64,000 nt of DNA from Mariluticola halotolerans (GCF_021611515.1 NZ_CP090960.1:992001-1056000); one strand, 5' to 3'; shown: positions 1-12,464, numbered from the stretch's first letter. Notes: a model not told the origin generated them from the sequence alone. Made by a program: numbers and translations.

Positions 1-2223
<2,223 letters not shown>

Positions 2224-2269
2224 TCAGACCCGAATGAACGAATTGAAAATGGAATTAGGGGGCGCCGGA

Positions 2270-5200
2270 TTATTCCGCCGCGTCCACAGGAGGCTCAAGC
2301 TCGCCTTCGGCGGCCGAAGACAGCTCGTCTTGTTCGGCTTCCAGCTCGCTCTCGGTCAACTCGACATTGAGGCCAAGCGAACGGATTTCCTTGACGAGAA
2401 CGTTGAAGCTCTCGGGGATACCCGCCTCGAAGGTGTCGTCGCCGCGCACGATGGCCTCATAGACCTTGGTACGGCCGGCAACGTCATCCGACTTGATGGT
2501 GAGCATTTCCTGCAAGGTGTATGCGGCACCATAAGCTTCAAGCGCCCACACCTCCATTTCACCAAAGCGCTGACCACCGAACTGGGCCTTACCACCCAGC
2601 GGCTGCTGGGTAACGAGGCTGTAGGGGCCGATCGAACGGGCGTGGATCTTGTCGTCCACCAAGTGATGCAGTTTGAGCATGTAGATATACCCAACCGTCA
2701 CCTGCCGATCGAACTGCTCGCCGGTACGGCCATCGTACAATGTGGACTGGCCAGTGCCCTTGAGCCCTGCCCGTTCCAGCATTTCCACGATGTCATGTTC
2801 CTTGGCACCGTCGAATACCGGGGTGGCAATGGAAACGCCCTTGGACAAATGCTCGCCGAGACGCACAACGCTGTCGTCATCGAGATCGGTCAGGGTTTCG
2901 TCACCTTCAAACAGGTAGTCGATTTCGGCCTTTAGCGGCTTCAGATCGCCCTGCTCGCGGTAAACGCGCATCATCTCATCGATCTTACGGCCCATGCCGG
3001 CACAGGCCCAACCCAGATGGGTTTCAAGGATCTGACCAACGTTCATACGTGAGGGCACGCCGAGCGGGTTCAAGACGATTTCAACGGGGGTACCGTCTTC
3101 GAGATAAGGCATGTCTTCCTGCGGGACGATGCGGGAAACAACACCCTTGTTGCCGTGACGGCCAGCCATTTTATCGCCGGACTGGATCTTGCGCTTGGTT
3201 GCAACAAAGACCTTGACCATCTTCATGACGCCTGGCGGCAGCTCATCGCCACGCTGCAGTTTGTCGACCTTGTCGATGAACCGCTGCTCAAGCAGCTTGC
3301 GGCTCTCGTCATACTGGCCCTGCAGCGCTTCGATCTCCTGCATTACCTTGTCGTCGTCGATGGCGAACTGCCACCACTTCGACCGCGGCTGGCTGTCAAA
3401 GATCGAGTCATTGAGCTTGGTGCCTGCCAGATAGCCCTTCGGGCCAGCCGTTGCGGCCTTGCCGAACAGCATTTCCTTCAAGCGGGCGTAAACGTTCCGG
3501 TCCAGAATGGACTGTTCGTCGTCACGGTCCTTGGCCAAGCGCTCGATTTCCTCGCGCTCGATAGCCATGGCGCGTTCGTCCTTGTCGATGCCGTGGCGGT
3601 TGAACACCCGGACTTCAACAACAGTACCAGCATCCCCGGGCGGTACGCGCAGGGACGTGTCACGGACGTCAGAGGCCTTTTCACCGAAGATCGCGCGCAG
3701 AAGCTTTTCTTCCGGCGTCATCGGGCTTTCGCCCTTTGGTGTGATCTTGCCGACCAGAATGTCGCCGGGGCCAACATCGGCACCAATGTGCACAATACCG
3801 GCTTCGTCGAGATTCTTCAGGGCTTCTTCGGAAACGTTCGGAATATCCCGGGTGATTTCTTCAGGCCCAAGCTTGGTGTCACGGGCGTTGACTTCATATT
3901 CCTCGATATGGATCGAGGTGAAGACATCTTCCTTGACGATCTTTTCGGACAGAAGGATCGAATCTTCGAAGTTGTAGCCATTCCAGGGCATGAACGCGAC
4001 GACCACGTTGCGGCCGAGCGCCAGATCACCCAATTCGGTGGAGGGACCATCCGCAATGATGTCGCCAGCATTGATATGGTCACCCACCACAACCAACGGA
4101 CGCTGGTTGATGCAGGTTGACTGGTTGGAACGCTGGAACTTCATCAGGTTGTAGATATCGACGCCGGACTTGGAAGCGTCGGTTTCCTGAGTGGCACGAA
4201 TAACCACGCGGGTTGCGTCCACCTGATCCACGATACCGGAGCGCTTGGCGACGATGGCAGCGCCACTGTCGCGGGCCACAACGGCTTCCATGCCGGTACC
4301 GACATATGGCGCCTGCGACCGCAGAAGCGGCACAGCCTGACGCTGCATGTTCGATCCCATGAGAGCGCGGTTGGCGTCATCGTTTTCAAGGAACGGAATG
4401 AGCGCTGCAGCCACCGAGATGACCTGCTTGGGGCTCACGTCCATGAGATCGATCTGCTCACGCGGCGTCAGGGTGACTTCACCTGCATGACGGGCTGTGA
4501 CCAGCTCGTTCTGGAAGGTGGCGTCATCGGTCAGCTTGGCGTTGGCCTGGGCGACGCGATATTTCGCTTCTTCCATGGCCGAGAGATAGACAACCTCATC
4601 GGTGACCTTGCCGTCCACGATCTTGCGGTACGGGGTTTCGATGAAACCGTATTTATTGACGCGGGCGAAAGTGGCCAGCGAGTTGATCAGACCGATATTC
4701 GGACCTTCAGGGGTCTCAATCGGGCAGATACGGCCATAATGGGTCACGTGCACGTCGCGGACTTCAAAGCCGGCGCGCTCACGGGTCAAACCGCCCGGCC
4801 CAAGCGCTGACAGGCGGCGCTTGTGGGTGATTTCAGACAGCGGGTTGGTCTGATCCATAAACTGGCTGAGCTGCGAGGAACCGAAGAACTCGCGGACAGC
4901 AGCGGCAGCCGGCTTGGCGTTGATCAGATCCTGGGGCATGACCGTGTCGATTTCGACCGAGGACATACGTTCCTTGATCGCACGTTCCATGCGCAACAGG
5001 CCAAGGCGATAATGGTTTTCCATCAATTCGCCGACCGAACGCACACGGCGGTTGCCGAGATTGTCGATATCATCGATTTCGCCACGACCGTCGCGCAGAT
5101 TGACGAGGGTGCGGACGACTTCAACGATGTCTTCCTTGCGCAGAACGCGGACCGTATCTTCGGCCTCGATATCCAGACGCATGTTCATCTTGACGCGACC

Positions 5201-6424
5201 AACGGCCGAGAGATCATAACGCTCTGAGTCAAAGAACAATGACTGGAACATCGCCTCAGCGGTTTCGATGGTGGGGGGCTCACCCGGACGCATCACGCGG
5301 TAGATGTCGAACAGCGCATCCTCGCGGGTCTCATTCTTGTCGACCGCGAGCGTGTTGCGCAGATAGGCACCGACAGTGACGTGATCAATGTCGAGGATCG
5401 GCAGCTTGTCGAAACCGGCTTCCACCAGCTTTTCGAGCAGCTTCTCGTCGATCTCGTCACCGGCTTCTGCGTAAATCTCACCTGTTTCAAGGTTGAGCAG
5501 ATCCTGAGCGATGAACTGGCCGTACAGATCCGTCTCTTCGATGAGAAGGTGCGTTGTGCCGTTTTCAGCGATCTTTTTGGCGGCGCGTACCGAGAGCTTC
5601 TTGCCGGCTTCATGCACGACATCGCCGGTCTTGGCGTCGATCATGTCATGGGTCGGCTTGGCGCCCTTGACTTTCTCGGGATCAAACGGCTTCTGCCAGC
5701 CTTTTTTGGTCTTCTCGAAGGACAGCGTGTCGTAATAGGTGTCGAGGATTTCCTCGGCATCCATGCCCAGCGCCTTCAAAAGCGAGGTTACCGGAATTTT
5801 ACGGCGGCGATCGATACGGGCGAAGACGACATCCTTGGCGTCGAATTCGATATCGAGCCAGGAGCCACGATAGGGAATGATGCGGGCTGCAAACAGCAGT
5901 TTACCGGACGAATGGGTCTTGCCCTTGTCGTGATCGAAGAACACGCCAGGCGAACGGTGCATCTGCGAAACGATAACGCGCTCTGTACCGTTGACGACGA
6001 AAGTACCGTTCATGGTCATGAACGGCATGTCACCCATATAAACGTCCTGCTCCTTGATATCCTTGACGGAGCGCGCGCCGGTTTCCTCGTCCACTTCAAA
6101 GACGATCAGGCGCAGCGTCACCTTAAGGGGAGCTGCAAAGGTCATGTCGCGCTGGCGGCATTCCTCGGTGTCATATTTGGGCTGTTCGAATTCGTAGGAA
6201 ACGAATTCCAGCGAGGCTGTATTGGAAAAATCCGTGATCGGGAAAACCGATTTGAACACGGACTGAAGCCCCTCGTTGGCGCGGCCACCTTCGGGCACAT
6301 CAACAAGCAGAAACTGATCATAAGAGGCCTTTTGAACCTCGATCAGATTGGGCATCTCCGTGACTTCGCGAATGCTGCCGAACGATTTGCGCACCTTGCG
6401 GCGGCCGTTGAACGTGGTAGCCAT
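2270..6424 (-). CDS. rpoB: DNA-directed RNA polymerase subunit beta
   Basis: Second-largest RNA polymerase subunit, 1384 aa, normal length for alphaproteobacteria. It starts [16 protein letters not shown]. The rifampicin-binding segment reads [18 protein letters not shown] with the sensitive-type Asp, His and Arg residues and the following Ser in place. The catalytic-core signature [15 protein letters not shown] and the C-terminal clamp segment near [20 protein letters not shown] are intact. A 310-bp gap with a strong hairpin separates it from rplL upstream, and rpoC follows 76 bp downstream. Nothing suggests frameshift or truncation. Confidence 0.99.
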   Translation of the reverse strand: MATTFNGRRKVRKSFGSIREVTEMPNLIEVQKASYDQFLLVDVPEGGRANEGLQSVFKSVFPITDFSNTASLEFVSYEFEQPKYDTEECRQRDMTFAAPLKVTLRLIVFEVDEETGARSVKDIKEQDVYMGDMPFMTMNGTFVVNGTERVIVSQMHRSPGVFFDHDKGKTHSSGKLLFAARIIPYRGSWLDIEFDAKDVVFARIDRRRKIPVTSLLKALGMDAEEILDTYYDTLSFEKTKKGWQKPFDPEKVKGAKPTHDMIDAKTGDVVHEAGKKLSVRAAKKIAENGTTHLLIEETDLYGQFIAQDLLNLETGEIYAEAGDEIDEKLLEKLVEAGFDKLPILDIDHVTVGAYLRNTLAVDKNETREDALFDIYRVMRPGEPPTIETAEAMFQSLFFDSERYDLSAVGRVKMNMRLDIEAEDTVRVLRKEDIVEVVRTLVNLRDGRGEIDDIDNLGNRRVRSVGELMENHYRLGLLRMERAIKERMSSVEIDTVMPQDLINAKPAAAAVREFFGSSQLSQFMDQTNPLSEITHKRRLSALGPGGLTRERAGFEVRDVHVTHYGRICPIETPEGPNIGLINSLATFARVNKYGFIETPYRKIVDGKVTDEVVYLSAMEEAKYRVAQANAKLTDDATFQNELVTARHAGEVTLTPREQIDLMDVSPKQVISVAAALIPFLENDDANRALMGSNMQRQAVPLLRSQAPYVGTGMEAVVARDSGAAIVAKRSGIVDQVDATRVVIRATQETDASKSGVDIYNLMKFQRSNQSTCINQRPLVVVGDHINAGDIIADGPSTELGDLALGRNVVVAFMPWNGYNFEDSILLSEKIVKEDVFTSIHIEEYEVNARDTKLGPEEITRDIPNVSEEALKNLDEAGIVHIGADVGPGDILVGKITPKGESPMTPEEKLLRAIFGEKASDVRDTSLRVPPGDAGTVVEVRVFNRHGIDKDERAMAIEREEIERLAKDRDDEQSILDRNVYARLKEMLFGKAATAGPKGYLAGTKLNDSIFDSQPRSKWWQFAIDDDKVMQEIEALQGQYDESRKLLEQRFIDKVDKLQRGDELPPGVMKMVKVFVATKRKIQSGDKMAGRHGNKGVVSRIVPQEDMPYLEDGTPVEIVLNPLGVPSRMNVGQILETHLGWACAGMGRKIDEMMRVYREQGDLKPLKAEIDYLFEGDETLTDLDDDSVVRLGEHLSKGVSIATPVFDGAKEHDIVEMLERAGLKGTGQSTLYDGRTGEQFDRQVTVGYIYMLKLHHLVDDKIHARSIGPYSLVTQQPLGGKAQFGGQRFGEMEVWALEAYGAAYTLQEMLTIKSDDVAGRTKVYEAIVRGDDTFEAGIPESFNVLVKEIRSLGLNVELTESELEAEQDELSSAAEGELEPPVDAAE

Positions 6425-6691
6425 GAAAGCTCCTCATGTCTCGAATGTCACACGCGAAGCCGGCAGACACAAAAACTTGCCAGCGGACGCGCATTGTCAC
6501 AAGAATCACGCATGAGTGGGCGCCGCACGCGCACCATCCCTGGCAATTCTGTCTGGAAGCAATTGTCCAAAACACCGACAATCAGCCGTCGGTCCTCGGG
6601 ACAAATGCCCTCTTCACTTCATATAAACCGCAACTTGACGCCCTACCCTTTTGAGGCGGCGTCCCACTCTCCATACACGAGAATGGGGAAA

Positions 6692-6717
6692 GGGAGCGGC
6701 AGAAACCCGCCGCTCCC
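6692..6717 (-). terminator. rplL-rpoB intergenic hairpin (attenuator or processing site)
   Basis: A perfect 9-bp stem (GGGAGCGGC with GCCGCTCCC) and an 8-nt loop lie 18 bp past the rplL stop. On the minus strand it is followed by TTTCCCC, a poor U-tract, so it should terminate only partly or act as an RNA-processing site. The rest of the 310-bp gap (6425-6734) shows no open frame with a credible start; it presumably is rpoB leader. The position matches the known partial attenuator between rplL and rpoB in Escherichia coli; function here is inferred. Confidence 0.6.
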
Positions 6718-6734
6718 AAACATAAGATCGTGAA

Positions 6735-7109
6735 CTACTTGAGTTCGACGGTCGCGCCAGCGGCTTCCAATTTGGTCTTCAGCTCTTCAGCTTCAGCCTT
6801 GGCAACGCCTTCTTTAACGGGCTTCGGTGCACCTTCAACGAGTGCCTTGGACTCTGCGAGGCCAAGACCGGTGATGGCACGGACTTCCTTGATGACGTTG
6901 AGCTTCTGATCGCCAAACGCGGTCAGAACGACGTCAAACTCGTCCTTTTCTTCAGCGGCTTCAGCGCCAGCACCACCAGCAGCTGCGGCAACAGCCACAG
7001 GTGCAGCGGCGGAAACGCCCCACTTTTCTTCAAGCATTTTCGAAAGCTCGGAAGCTTCGAGAACAGTCAATGCAGACAGGTCGTCTACGAGTTTATTAAG
7101 ATCAGCCAT
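6735..7109 (-). CDS. rplL: 50S ribosomal protein L7/L12
   Basis: Stalk protein of the large ribosomal subunit that recruits translation factors. At 124 aa it has the full family layout: an N-terminal dimerisation helix ([21 protein letters not shown]), an Ala/Gly-rich hinge around residues 36-55, and the globular C-terminal domain with EKDEFDVVL and [22 protein letters not shown]. It lies 50 bp downstream of rplJ, with which it forms the L10-(L12)4 stalk complex. Translation is expected to be controlled with rplJ through the upstream leader. Confidence 0.98.
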   Translation of the reverse strand: MADLNKLVDDLSALTVLEASELSKMLEEKWGVSAAAPVAVAAAAGGAGAEAAEEKDEFDVVLTAFGDQKLNVIKEVRAITGLGLAESKALVEGAPKPVKEGVAKAEAEELKTKLEAAGATVELK

Positions 7110-7159
7110 TTTGTTTCCTCAATGGTTTCAGTTCGAAATGTGGATGGGATCGCGAAGCG

Positions 7160-7678
7160 CTATGCGGCTTCACCCTTATTGGAATATGCAGAAATAACCC
7201 GTGCGACCTGGCCACCCGGTGCCTGCACAACGGCTGCGATCTTGCCGGCCGGCCGCGTAAGCATGCCAGCGAGCGTTGCGCGCAGTTCGTCGAGCGAGGG
7301 CACAGATGCCAGAGCCTTGACGCCAGAGGCATCAAGTTCGGTCGAGCCCATTGCACCACCAAGAACGACAAACTTGTCGTTCTTTTCGGCGAATTTGATC
7401 GCGACTTTCGGCGCGACTACGGGATCTTCCGAATAGGCAATAACAGTCGGACCCTTGAACAGGTCCGAGATGTCTGCATTCTCGGTTTCTTTAAGAGCGA
7501 GCTTGGCAAGGCGGTTCTTTGCGACCTTTACCGATCCACCAGCCTGTTTCATCTGCACACGCAGACTTTCCATATCGGCTACGGTGAGACCGGCATAGTG
7601 AGCGACGACGATTGCGCCCGAAGACTTGAAAGCCTCCGTAAGCGAACCGACGAGCTCAGCTTTTTCCGCTCTATCCAC
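7160..7678 (-). CDS. rplJ: 50S ribosomal protein L10
   Basis: Base of the ribosomal stalk; binds 23S rRNA and the L7/L12 dimers. The start is taken as GTG at 7676-7678 ([13 protein letters not shown]), because family members begin with this motif and GGAGAG lies 5-10 nt upstream. An in-frame extension to 7750 would add 24 residues that do not resemble L10. Length from the GTG is 172 aa, the usual size. Motifs include [17 protein letters not shown] and the conserved [10 protein letters not shown]10 with L12 normally represses this mRNA by binding its leader, and the leader structure is visible upstream. Confidence 0.96.
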   Translation of the reverse strand: MDRAEKAELVGSLTEAFKSSGAIVVAHYAGLTVADMESLRVQMKQAGGSVKVAKNRLAKLALKETENADISDLFKGPTVIAYSEDPVVAPKVAIKFAEKNDKFVVLGGAMGSTELDASGVKALASVPSLDELRATLAGMLTRPAGKIAAVVQAPGGQVARVISAYSNKGEAA

Positions 7679-7889
7679 TGCTTCTCTCCACACTAAGCCC
7701 GGCACAAAACGAGCACCGGACGTTGCCAAATGCTGCCTTTTGAACACCACCCCGAAAGATGGTCAAAAAGGCAACGGTTCAACGCCTGTCAACCAGCGCC
7801 GATTTTCCAACAAAGGAAGGTGACGGCACCCGGTCTGGATCGAACCGAAACAATGACAAGGGCACATGGCCCGAAATCTCGTCCCGATT

Positions 7890-7976
7890 GTCACCCCATC
7901 TATTGCAGGCCTCTATTGGTTTAAGACGTCCCGAGGGACATCACCCGCAGTCTCGGACAGGACTTTGCCGCAAGAA
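7890..7976 (-). promoter_or_regulatory. L10-type ribosomal protein leader in the rplA-rplJ gap
   Basis: The 366-bp gap 7679-8044 holds no gene but a structured leader. On the minus strand UGCGGGU (7943-7949) pairs over 7 bp with GCCUGCA (7904-7910). Between them sits a hairpin at 7925-7942 (GATGTCC, CTCG loop, GGACGTC), and the motif CAATAGATGGGGTGA follows. This layout fits the kink-turn leader bound by L10-(L12)4 in other bacteria. Two further hairpins lie upstream, at 8003-8022 (CGGGCG stem) and 7977-7990 (GAACC/GGTTC, UUCG loop, followed by TTCTT). The leader boundaries are approximate. Confidence 0.65.
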
Positions 7977-8044
7977 GAACCCGAAGGTTCGATACGGCAT
8001 TCCGGGCGATCAGGACCGCCCGAAACTTGTTCGTCGCAAACGTT

Positions 8045-8737
8045 CTACTGGAGAACGCTGGACGGATCCACGTGAACGCCCGGGCCCATGGTCGAGGACA
8101 CGGCAACACGCTTGATATATGTACCCTTGGCACCAGCCGGCTTTGCCTTGGACACTGCATCGGCAAATGCCTTGATGTTCTCAAGGATCGCCGCTTCAGT
8201 GAAGGAAGCCTTGCCAACGCCTGCATGCAGAATACCGGCCTTTTCGACGCGGAATTCAACAGCGCCGCCCTTGGCAGCTTTCACAGCGCCCGCCACATCG
8301 GGGGTCACCGTGCCAACCTTCGGGTTCGGCATCAGGTTACGCGGACCCAGCACCTTACCGAGACGGCCAACGAGCGGCATCATGTCGGGGGTGGCGATGC
8401 AACGATCGAAATCGATCTTGCCGTTCTGGATCTGCTCTGCCAGGTCATCAGCACCGACGATGTCAGCGCCAGCCGCGCGGGCTTCATCAGCCTTGGCGTC
8501 CTTGGCGAATACAGCAACGCGCACCGTCTTGCCTGTACCATTGGGCAGGTTGATCACGCCGCGGACCATCTGGTCAGCGTGACGCGGGTCAACGCCCAGG
8601 TTCATGGCGATTTCGACGGTTTCGTCAAACTTTGCGCCGGCACGTTCCTTGACCATCTTCACGGCTTCGTCGATGCCATAAAGCTTCTTGCGGTCAATGC
8701 CTTCGGCGGCGGATTTAAGTCTCTTACCTGCAGCCAT
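8045..8737 (-). CDS. rplA: 50S ribosomal protein L1
   Basis: L1 stalk protein, 230 aa, that binds 23S rRNA and helps release E-site tRNA. The family signatures [20 protein letters not shown] near residue 36 and [20 protein letters not shown] near residue 126 are present. The start ATG follows CAGGAGTAAGAGCA, a strong ribosome-binding site, and rplK ends 5 bp upstream, so the two are one rplKA unit. In many bacteria L1 represses translation of this pair; no leader test was possible here. No anomaly seen. Confidence 0.98.
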   Translation of the reverse strand: MAAGKRLKSAAEGIDRKKLYGIDEAVKMVKERAGAKFDETVEIAMNLGVDPRHADQMVRGVINLPNGTGKTVRVAVFAKDAKADEARAAGADIVGADDLAEQIQNGKIDFDRCIATPDMMPLVGRLGKVLGPRNLMPNPKVGTVTPDVAGAVKAAKGGAVEFRVEKAGILHAGVGKASFTEAAILENIKAFADAVSKAKPAGAKGTYIKRVAVSSTMGPGVHVDPSSVLQ

Positions 8738-8742
8738 TGCTC

Positions 8743-9171
8743 TTACTCCTGAACCTCAAGACCCATGGAACGCGCGGAACCGGCGATCTGCGCCATGGCA
8801 GCTTCAACGGTGTGCGCATTCAGGTCGGCCATCTTCTTTTCAGCGATTTCGCGCAGCTGGGCCTGCGAAATCTTGCCGGCAGTCTCATGACCAGGCTTCT
8901 TGGAGCCGGATTTGAGGCTGATGGCCTGCTTCAGGTAGTAGGTAACCGGCGGCATCTTGAGTTCGAAAGTGAAGCTCTTGTCCGCAAAGATCGTGATGAT
9001 CGTGGGGATCGGAGCGCCCTTTTCAAGTTCCTGCGTCTTGGCGTTGAATGCCTTGCAGAATTCCATGATGTTCAGGCCGCGCTGACCAAGAGCCGGGCCG
9101 ATTGGGGGCGAAGGGTTCGCCGCGCCGGCCGGCACTTGCAACTTCAAGTAGCCAGTAATCTTCTTTGCCAT
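8743..9171 (-). CDS. rplK: 50S ribosomal protein L11
   Basis: Large-subunit protein of the GTPase-associated centre, 142 aa, standard length. The N-terminal domain reads [20 protein letters not shown] followed by [17 protein letters not shown], and the C-terminal rRNA-binding domain begins near [10 protein letters not shown]. The ATG at 9169-9171 has AAAGGACGATC upstream. It follows nusG by 116 bp and precedes rplA by 5 bp. Prolines and the lysine near the N-terminus typical of PrmA-methylated L11 are conserved, which is family knowledge rather than evidence of modification here. Confidence 0.98.
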   Translation of the reverse strand: MAKKITGYLKLQVPAGAANPSPPIGPALGQRGLNIMEFCKAFNAKTQELEKGAPIPTIITIFADKSFTFELKMPPVTYYLKQAISLKSGSKKPGHETAGKISQAQLREIAEKKMADLNAHTVEAAMAQIAGSARSMGLEVQE

Positions 9172-9287
9172 GATCGTCCTTTCAAACTATCTCGCTGCGC
9201 AAACGCAGCATGTTTTGACGTTCGTGGTGCGAGGTTTGCTCGACGGATGGCAACCGCCGCCCTCTCCCACAAGTCTGTTGAACAAGC

Positions 9288-9818
9288 CTAGAGTTTCTCG
9301 ACCTGCCCATATTCCAGCTCAACCGGGGTCGCCCGGCCAAAGATGGAAACTTCTACCTTGAGGCGCGCACGCTCCTCGTCGACTTCCTCGACAAGGCCGT
9401 TAAAGCTGGCGAACGGACCGTCACTGACGCGTACCTGCTCACCCACCTCAAACGAAATCGACGGCTTGGGCCGGTCAACGCCTTCCTGCACCTGCTGCAG
9501 GATCGACATCGCCTCAGCCTCGGAAATCGGCATCGGTTTATTGTCCGATCCCAGAAAGCCCGTCACTTTCGGTGTATTCTTGATCAGGTGGAATGTCTGA
9601 TCGGTCAGTTCCATTTTCACCAGCACATAGCCGGGAAAGAACTTCCGTTCTGCATCCACCTTGCGACCGCGCCGAACCTCAACGACCTTCTCGGTCGGCA
9701 CCAGCACGTCGTCAAACAATTCTTCCAGTTTCGTCTGAGCGACTTTTTCCCGGATCGATTCCGCGACCTTACGCTCAAAGTTCGAATAGGCCTGGACGAT
9801 GTACCAGCGCTTGGCCAT
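9288..9818 (-). CDS. nusG: Transcription termination/antitermination factor NusG
   Basis: Processivity factor, 176 aa, that binds the RNA polymerase clamp and links it to Rho or the ribosome. The NGN domain starts MAKRWYIVQAYSNFERKVAE and contains FFPGYVLVKMELTDQTFHLI. The C-terminal KOW domain carries VSDGPFASFNGLVEEVDEE. It sits 38 bp after secE, the classical secE-nusG pair. AGGAGCGAG lies just upstream of the ATG. Length and motifs are entirely ordinary. Confidence 0.98.
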   Translation of the reverse strand: MAKRWYIVQAYSNFERKVAESIREKVAQTKLEELFDDVLVPTEKVVEVRRGRKVDAERKFFPGYVLVKMELTDQTFHLIKNTPKVTGFLGSDNKPMPISEAEAMSILQQVQEGVDRPKPSISFEVGEQVRVSDGPFASFNGLVEEVDEERARLKVEVSIFGRATPVELEYGQVEKL

Positions 9819-9856
9819 GCCGCAATCTCGCTCCTAAATTCTTCTATATATATCCG

Positions 9857-10051
9857 CTAGCGGATCGACAGCATCAGCTGAACCAGCCACGAAATCGCCT
9901 GATCAGCCAAAAGAAAAAACAGACTAGCCAAGGCAACCATCACCAACACCATGATCGTGGAAATCAGCGTCTCGTTACGCGACGGCCAGACCACTTTGGA
10001 AATTTCCGAGCGCACTTGCTGCAGAAAGACAATCGGGTTGGTCCGGGCCAT
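9857..10051 (-). CDS. secE: Preprotein translocase subunit SecE
   Basis: Small essential subunit of the SecYEG channel in the inner membrane. At 64 aa it is the short one-TM alphaproteobacterial form. It reads MARTNPIVFLQQVRSEISKV then the conserved WPSRNETLISTIMV amphipathic region, and one membrane span over about residues 33-55. It lies between tRNA-Trp and nusG in the expected order. The upstream site is only weakly Shine-Dalgarno-like (AAAGGTAG). Confidence 0.96.
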   Translation of the reverse strand: MARTNPIVFLQQVRSEISKVVWPSRNETLISTIMVLVMVALASLFFLLADQAISWLVQLMLSIR

Positions 10052-10279
10052 GTGCTGATTCTACCTTTGACGTTCTTTAGTCCATAACCAATAGCCGCGC
10101 GAGTCACCTCGGCGGCATTGGACGTCGTTATCTAGACAAGAGTTGTGGCGAAAGCAAGGACCTGAGAGGGAAAATTTTAACGTGGCGACCAGACCCGCCG
10201 CCCCGGCAGCCGCGCCACACCCAATTTCATCGATGCACAAAAGACCAATTTCAGCGCCGTGCGCGCAATAATGATGACT

Positions 10280-10355
10280 TGGCAGGGGCGGAGGGACTCG
10301 AACCCACGACCCTCGGTTTTGGAGACCGATGCTCTACCAACTGAGCTACACCCCT
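10280..10355 (-). tRNA. tRNA-Trp (CCA anticodon)
   Basis: The minus strand folds into a full cloverleaf of 76 nt. The acceptor AGGGGTG pairs with CGCCCCT, the D-arm is GCTCAGTTGGTAGAGC, the anticodon loop is CTCCAAA (anticodon CCA), the T-arm is GTGGG-TTCGAGT-CCCTC, and the terminal CCA is encoded. It sits just before secE, as in other Hyphomicrobiales. Confidence 0.97.
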
Positions 10356-10769
10356 ACTGCCGCGCAGAGGTCTAATTGCAAACCCATCCGGGCGCAAGCC
10401 CTTTTGGCACCCTGCCCCATCAGAATCGCAGCGATTTCGGAAGTACAAATTCCCACACGATCCGGATGTATTAAGGAATTCAACTCAATCGCCATAGGCT
10501 GGCGACACTCAACTTGCTTATAAAGCACTCTCTAAAATTTATACAGATTTTTCTGTTTTAGACTTGCCTTAAAATCGTCTGCTTTCCCCATCTATCAAGT
10601 ACAGACTCGACGTTGGTAACGATAATTTGTTGTTTATTACCGAATATTATCAAAATGGAGTATATGCCGTGCCAACCACTTAGCAGGACGCATCCGGTGA
10701 TGGAATGAACAGGGGTTATTTGCCCGCGTTTTCCCATGATCCGGATCAGACAAGGGTTGAGGTTTAATT
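10356..10769. other. AT-rich intergenic region between tRNA-Trp and the TAXI gene
   Basis: This 414-bp stretch has no convincing gene. Bases 10510-10670 are clearly richer in A+T than the flanks. Two weak hairpins are visible: ACAGA-TTTT-TCTGT followed by TTT near 10543-10556, and GGTAA...TTACC near 10615-10641. It should hold the promoter of the rightward gene at 10770 and, on the other strand, the promoter of tRNA-Trp/secE. No operator could be assigned. Confidence 0.5.
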
Positions 10770-11855
10770 ATGACTATGAACAAGACGCTCGCGCACCTTT
10801 TGGTGTCGCTTGGACTTATTTGTGTTTCCACCAGTATTGCGCAATCCCGGGGCCTGGAGGTCAATATTATGACCGGCAGCTCTACAGGGACCTATATTCA
10901 GATCGGCAAGGACATTGGTGGTCTTGCCGAACATATCGGCCGTAATGTTACCGCCGTTGAGTCGGCGGGCTCCCTCGAGAATATCGAGGCCGTGCGCAAA
11001 CGCCCACTGACACAGTTCGGCATCGTGCAAAGCGACGTGCTGGATTTTATTCGCACCTTTCGGCAGGACGATGTTGAAATGAGCCGGATGGCGCGGAATA
11101 CCCGCATCGTGTTTCCCCTCTATAATGAAGAAGTTCACATTGTTGTGCGGCGCAGTTCGGGCCTCAATGTGCTGGCCGACCTGTCCGGACGCACCGTTGC
11201 AATCGGCGAACCGAATAGCGGCACCAACCTGACGTCGACATTTCTGTTCGAAGTTGCCAATGTCCGCCCACAGAACATGCTAACGATCTCATCGAGCGAT
11301 GGCATGGCCCAGCTTCGGACCGGTGCAATTGACGCGTTTGTTTATGTTGCCGGCGCGCCCACAAAGCTGCTCGCAGATGCTGCAGCGAGTGATGACCTGA
11401 AACTGCTCTCGGTTTCCAGTGAATCGGTCGGTGGCTATTATGGCACCAGCACAATCCCGGCGGGCACCTACCCCTGGCAGAAAGAAGACGTCACCACGGC
11501 CGCTGTTCGCGCCGTGTTGATGACATTTGAATACGACCCCCGCCGCAACGACTATTTCAAGCAATCCTGCCAGGCTGTGACCGAAATCAGCTACCTGATC
11601 AAGGAACATCTTGATGTGCTGCAGGCCACCGGCCATCCCAAATGGAAACAGGTCGACCTCAGTGCCATTCCGCCGGGCTGGGAAGTGGCGCAATGCGTGC
11701 AGACTGCACTGCAGGAGGGCTACAGGCTTCCAGTTGACGATTCAAGCATCGTCCCGGCGGCAATATCGACCCCTTCGACGGGATGTGAATGCTCCAACCT
11801 GCTCAACCCGGTGGCGCACCGGCTTTGCCTGATGCGTATTTGTAACGCGGAATAA
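10770..11855 (+). CDS. TAXI-family TRAP transporter solute-binding protein, orphan
   Basis: Likely a periplasmic binding protein of a TRAP transporter (TAXI type). It has a Sec signal peptide (MNKTLAHLLVSLGL, ending near SIAQS) and the family N-terminus LEVNIMTGSSTGTYIQIGKD. The regions SGRTVAIGEPNSGTNLTST and GGYYGTSTIPAGTYPWQKED are typical. It is 361 aa from ATG 10770, or 359 from ATG 10776. No permease gene adjoins it. The last 24 residues contain four cysteines (GCECSNLL...CLMRIC), an unusual tail for this family. The ligand is unknown. It lies between tRNA-Trp and two IalB genes, interrupting the tuf-secE order. Confidence 0.85.
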   Translation: MTMNKTLAHLLVSLGLICVSTSIAQSRGLEVNIMTGSSTGTYIQIGKDIGGLAEHIGRNVTAVESAGSLENIEAVRKRPLTQFGIVQSDVLDFIRTFRQDDVEMSRMARNTRIVFPLYNEEVHIVVRRSSGLNVLADLSGRTVAIGEPNSGTNLTSTFLFEVANVRPQNMLTISSSDGMAQLRTGAIDAFVYVAGAPTKLLADAAASDDLKLLSVSSESVGGYYGTSTIPAGTYPWQKEDVTTAAVRAVLMTFEYDPRRNDYFKQSCQAVTEISYLIKEHLDVLQATGHPKWKQVDLSAIPPGWEVAQCVQTALQEGYRLPVDDSSIVPAAISTPSTGCECSNLLNPVAHRLCLMRICNAE

Positions 11856-11875
11856 ATGCCTAAAACCTTTCACGA

Positions 11876-11905
11876 AAAAGGGCGCCTGCGAGCGCCCTTT
11901 TTTTT
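11876..11905 (+). terminator. Rho-independent terminator of the TAXI gene
   Basis: AAAGGGCGC and GCGCCCTTT form a stem with a 6-nt loop followed by a run of T, 20 bp past the stop at 11855. The A-run on the other side makes it usable by the convergent gene ending at 11937 too. Confidence 0.88.
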
Positions 11906-11936
11906 CATGCTGCCGGTTACCTCCGCGAGGCAAGGT

Positions 11937-12464
11937 TCACTTGCCCTGGTTTTCCTGACGCTGGAATTCCTCCATGCTCATGCCCGGGCCGTCCAGCGCT
12001 TCTGCCAGCGCCTGAGTGTCAAAGGACACGGTGAATGGCTCTCCTTTGAGGCTGAAGCCTGTCACCTCGAGCGTATCGGTCTGGAGAATTTTTGTGAGCA
12101 GATCATCCGTCATCTGGAAGTGCGCTGAACAATAGCCAGACTGGCACAGCAGGTATTTCCTGTAGTTGGTCTCCGGTGCATCAAGGCTCCAGATCCAGCC
12201 ACGGCGCAGGCTGAGGCCTACCCGCAAGGACAGAACCAGCAGCTTTCCGTCGCCAGACAGTCTCATGAGCATCTGCCCGCGCTGCCCGTCGGCGTCGGTT
12301 ACGATCTGCCGGGTGACGCAGCTTTCATTCTTGGTTCCCGGATCGGTGCAGACCTTTTGCCAGGGGCCAACATTGTCTTCTGCAAATGCCGGCAAGTTAC
12401 CCGGCGTGACGAGGGCAATGACAAGGGCTGCGATCGACAAACGTGAGAGAAATGAGCCGGACAT
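11937..12464 (-). CDS. Invasion-associated locus B (IalB) family protein
   Basis: Predicted secreted protein of 175 aa with a signal peptide ending near LPAFAEDN. The body matches the IalB family: GPWQKVCTDPG, CVTRQIVTDADGQRG, MLMRLSG, LSLRRGWIWSLD and CQSGYCSAHFQMTDDLL. Four cysteines probably form two disulfides. Its ATG follows the TAA of the upstream gene with no base between (TAA-ATG), so translation is probably coupled. IalB was named from Bartonella, where it affects erythrocyte invasion; in free-living relatives the role is unknown and likely envelope-related. Confidence 0.85.
   Translation of the reverse strand: MSGSFLSRLSIAALVIALVTPGNLPAFAEDNVGPWQKVCTDPGTKNESCVTRQIVTDADGQRGQMLMRLSGDGKLLVLSLRVGLSLRRGWIWSLDAPETNYRKYLLCQSGYCSAHFQMTDDLLTKILQTDTLEVTGFSLKGEPFTVSFDTQALAEALDGPGMSMEEFQRQENQGK

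Noticed and set aside
4813-4900. Rifampicin-resistance substitution in rpoB
   Set aside because: The cluster-I segment keeps the sensitive-type Asp, His, Arg and Ser residues; Thr in DQTN is a normal alphaproteobacterial variant.
5381-6733. 450-codon open frame antisense to the rpoB start
   Set aside because: Mirror of the strongly conserved rpoB frame; its protein has no recognisable family and it runs through the rplL-rpoB leader.
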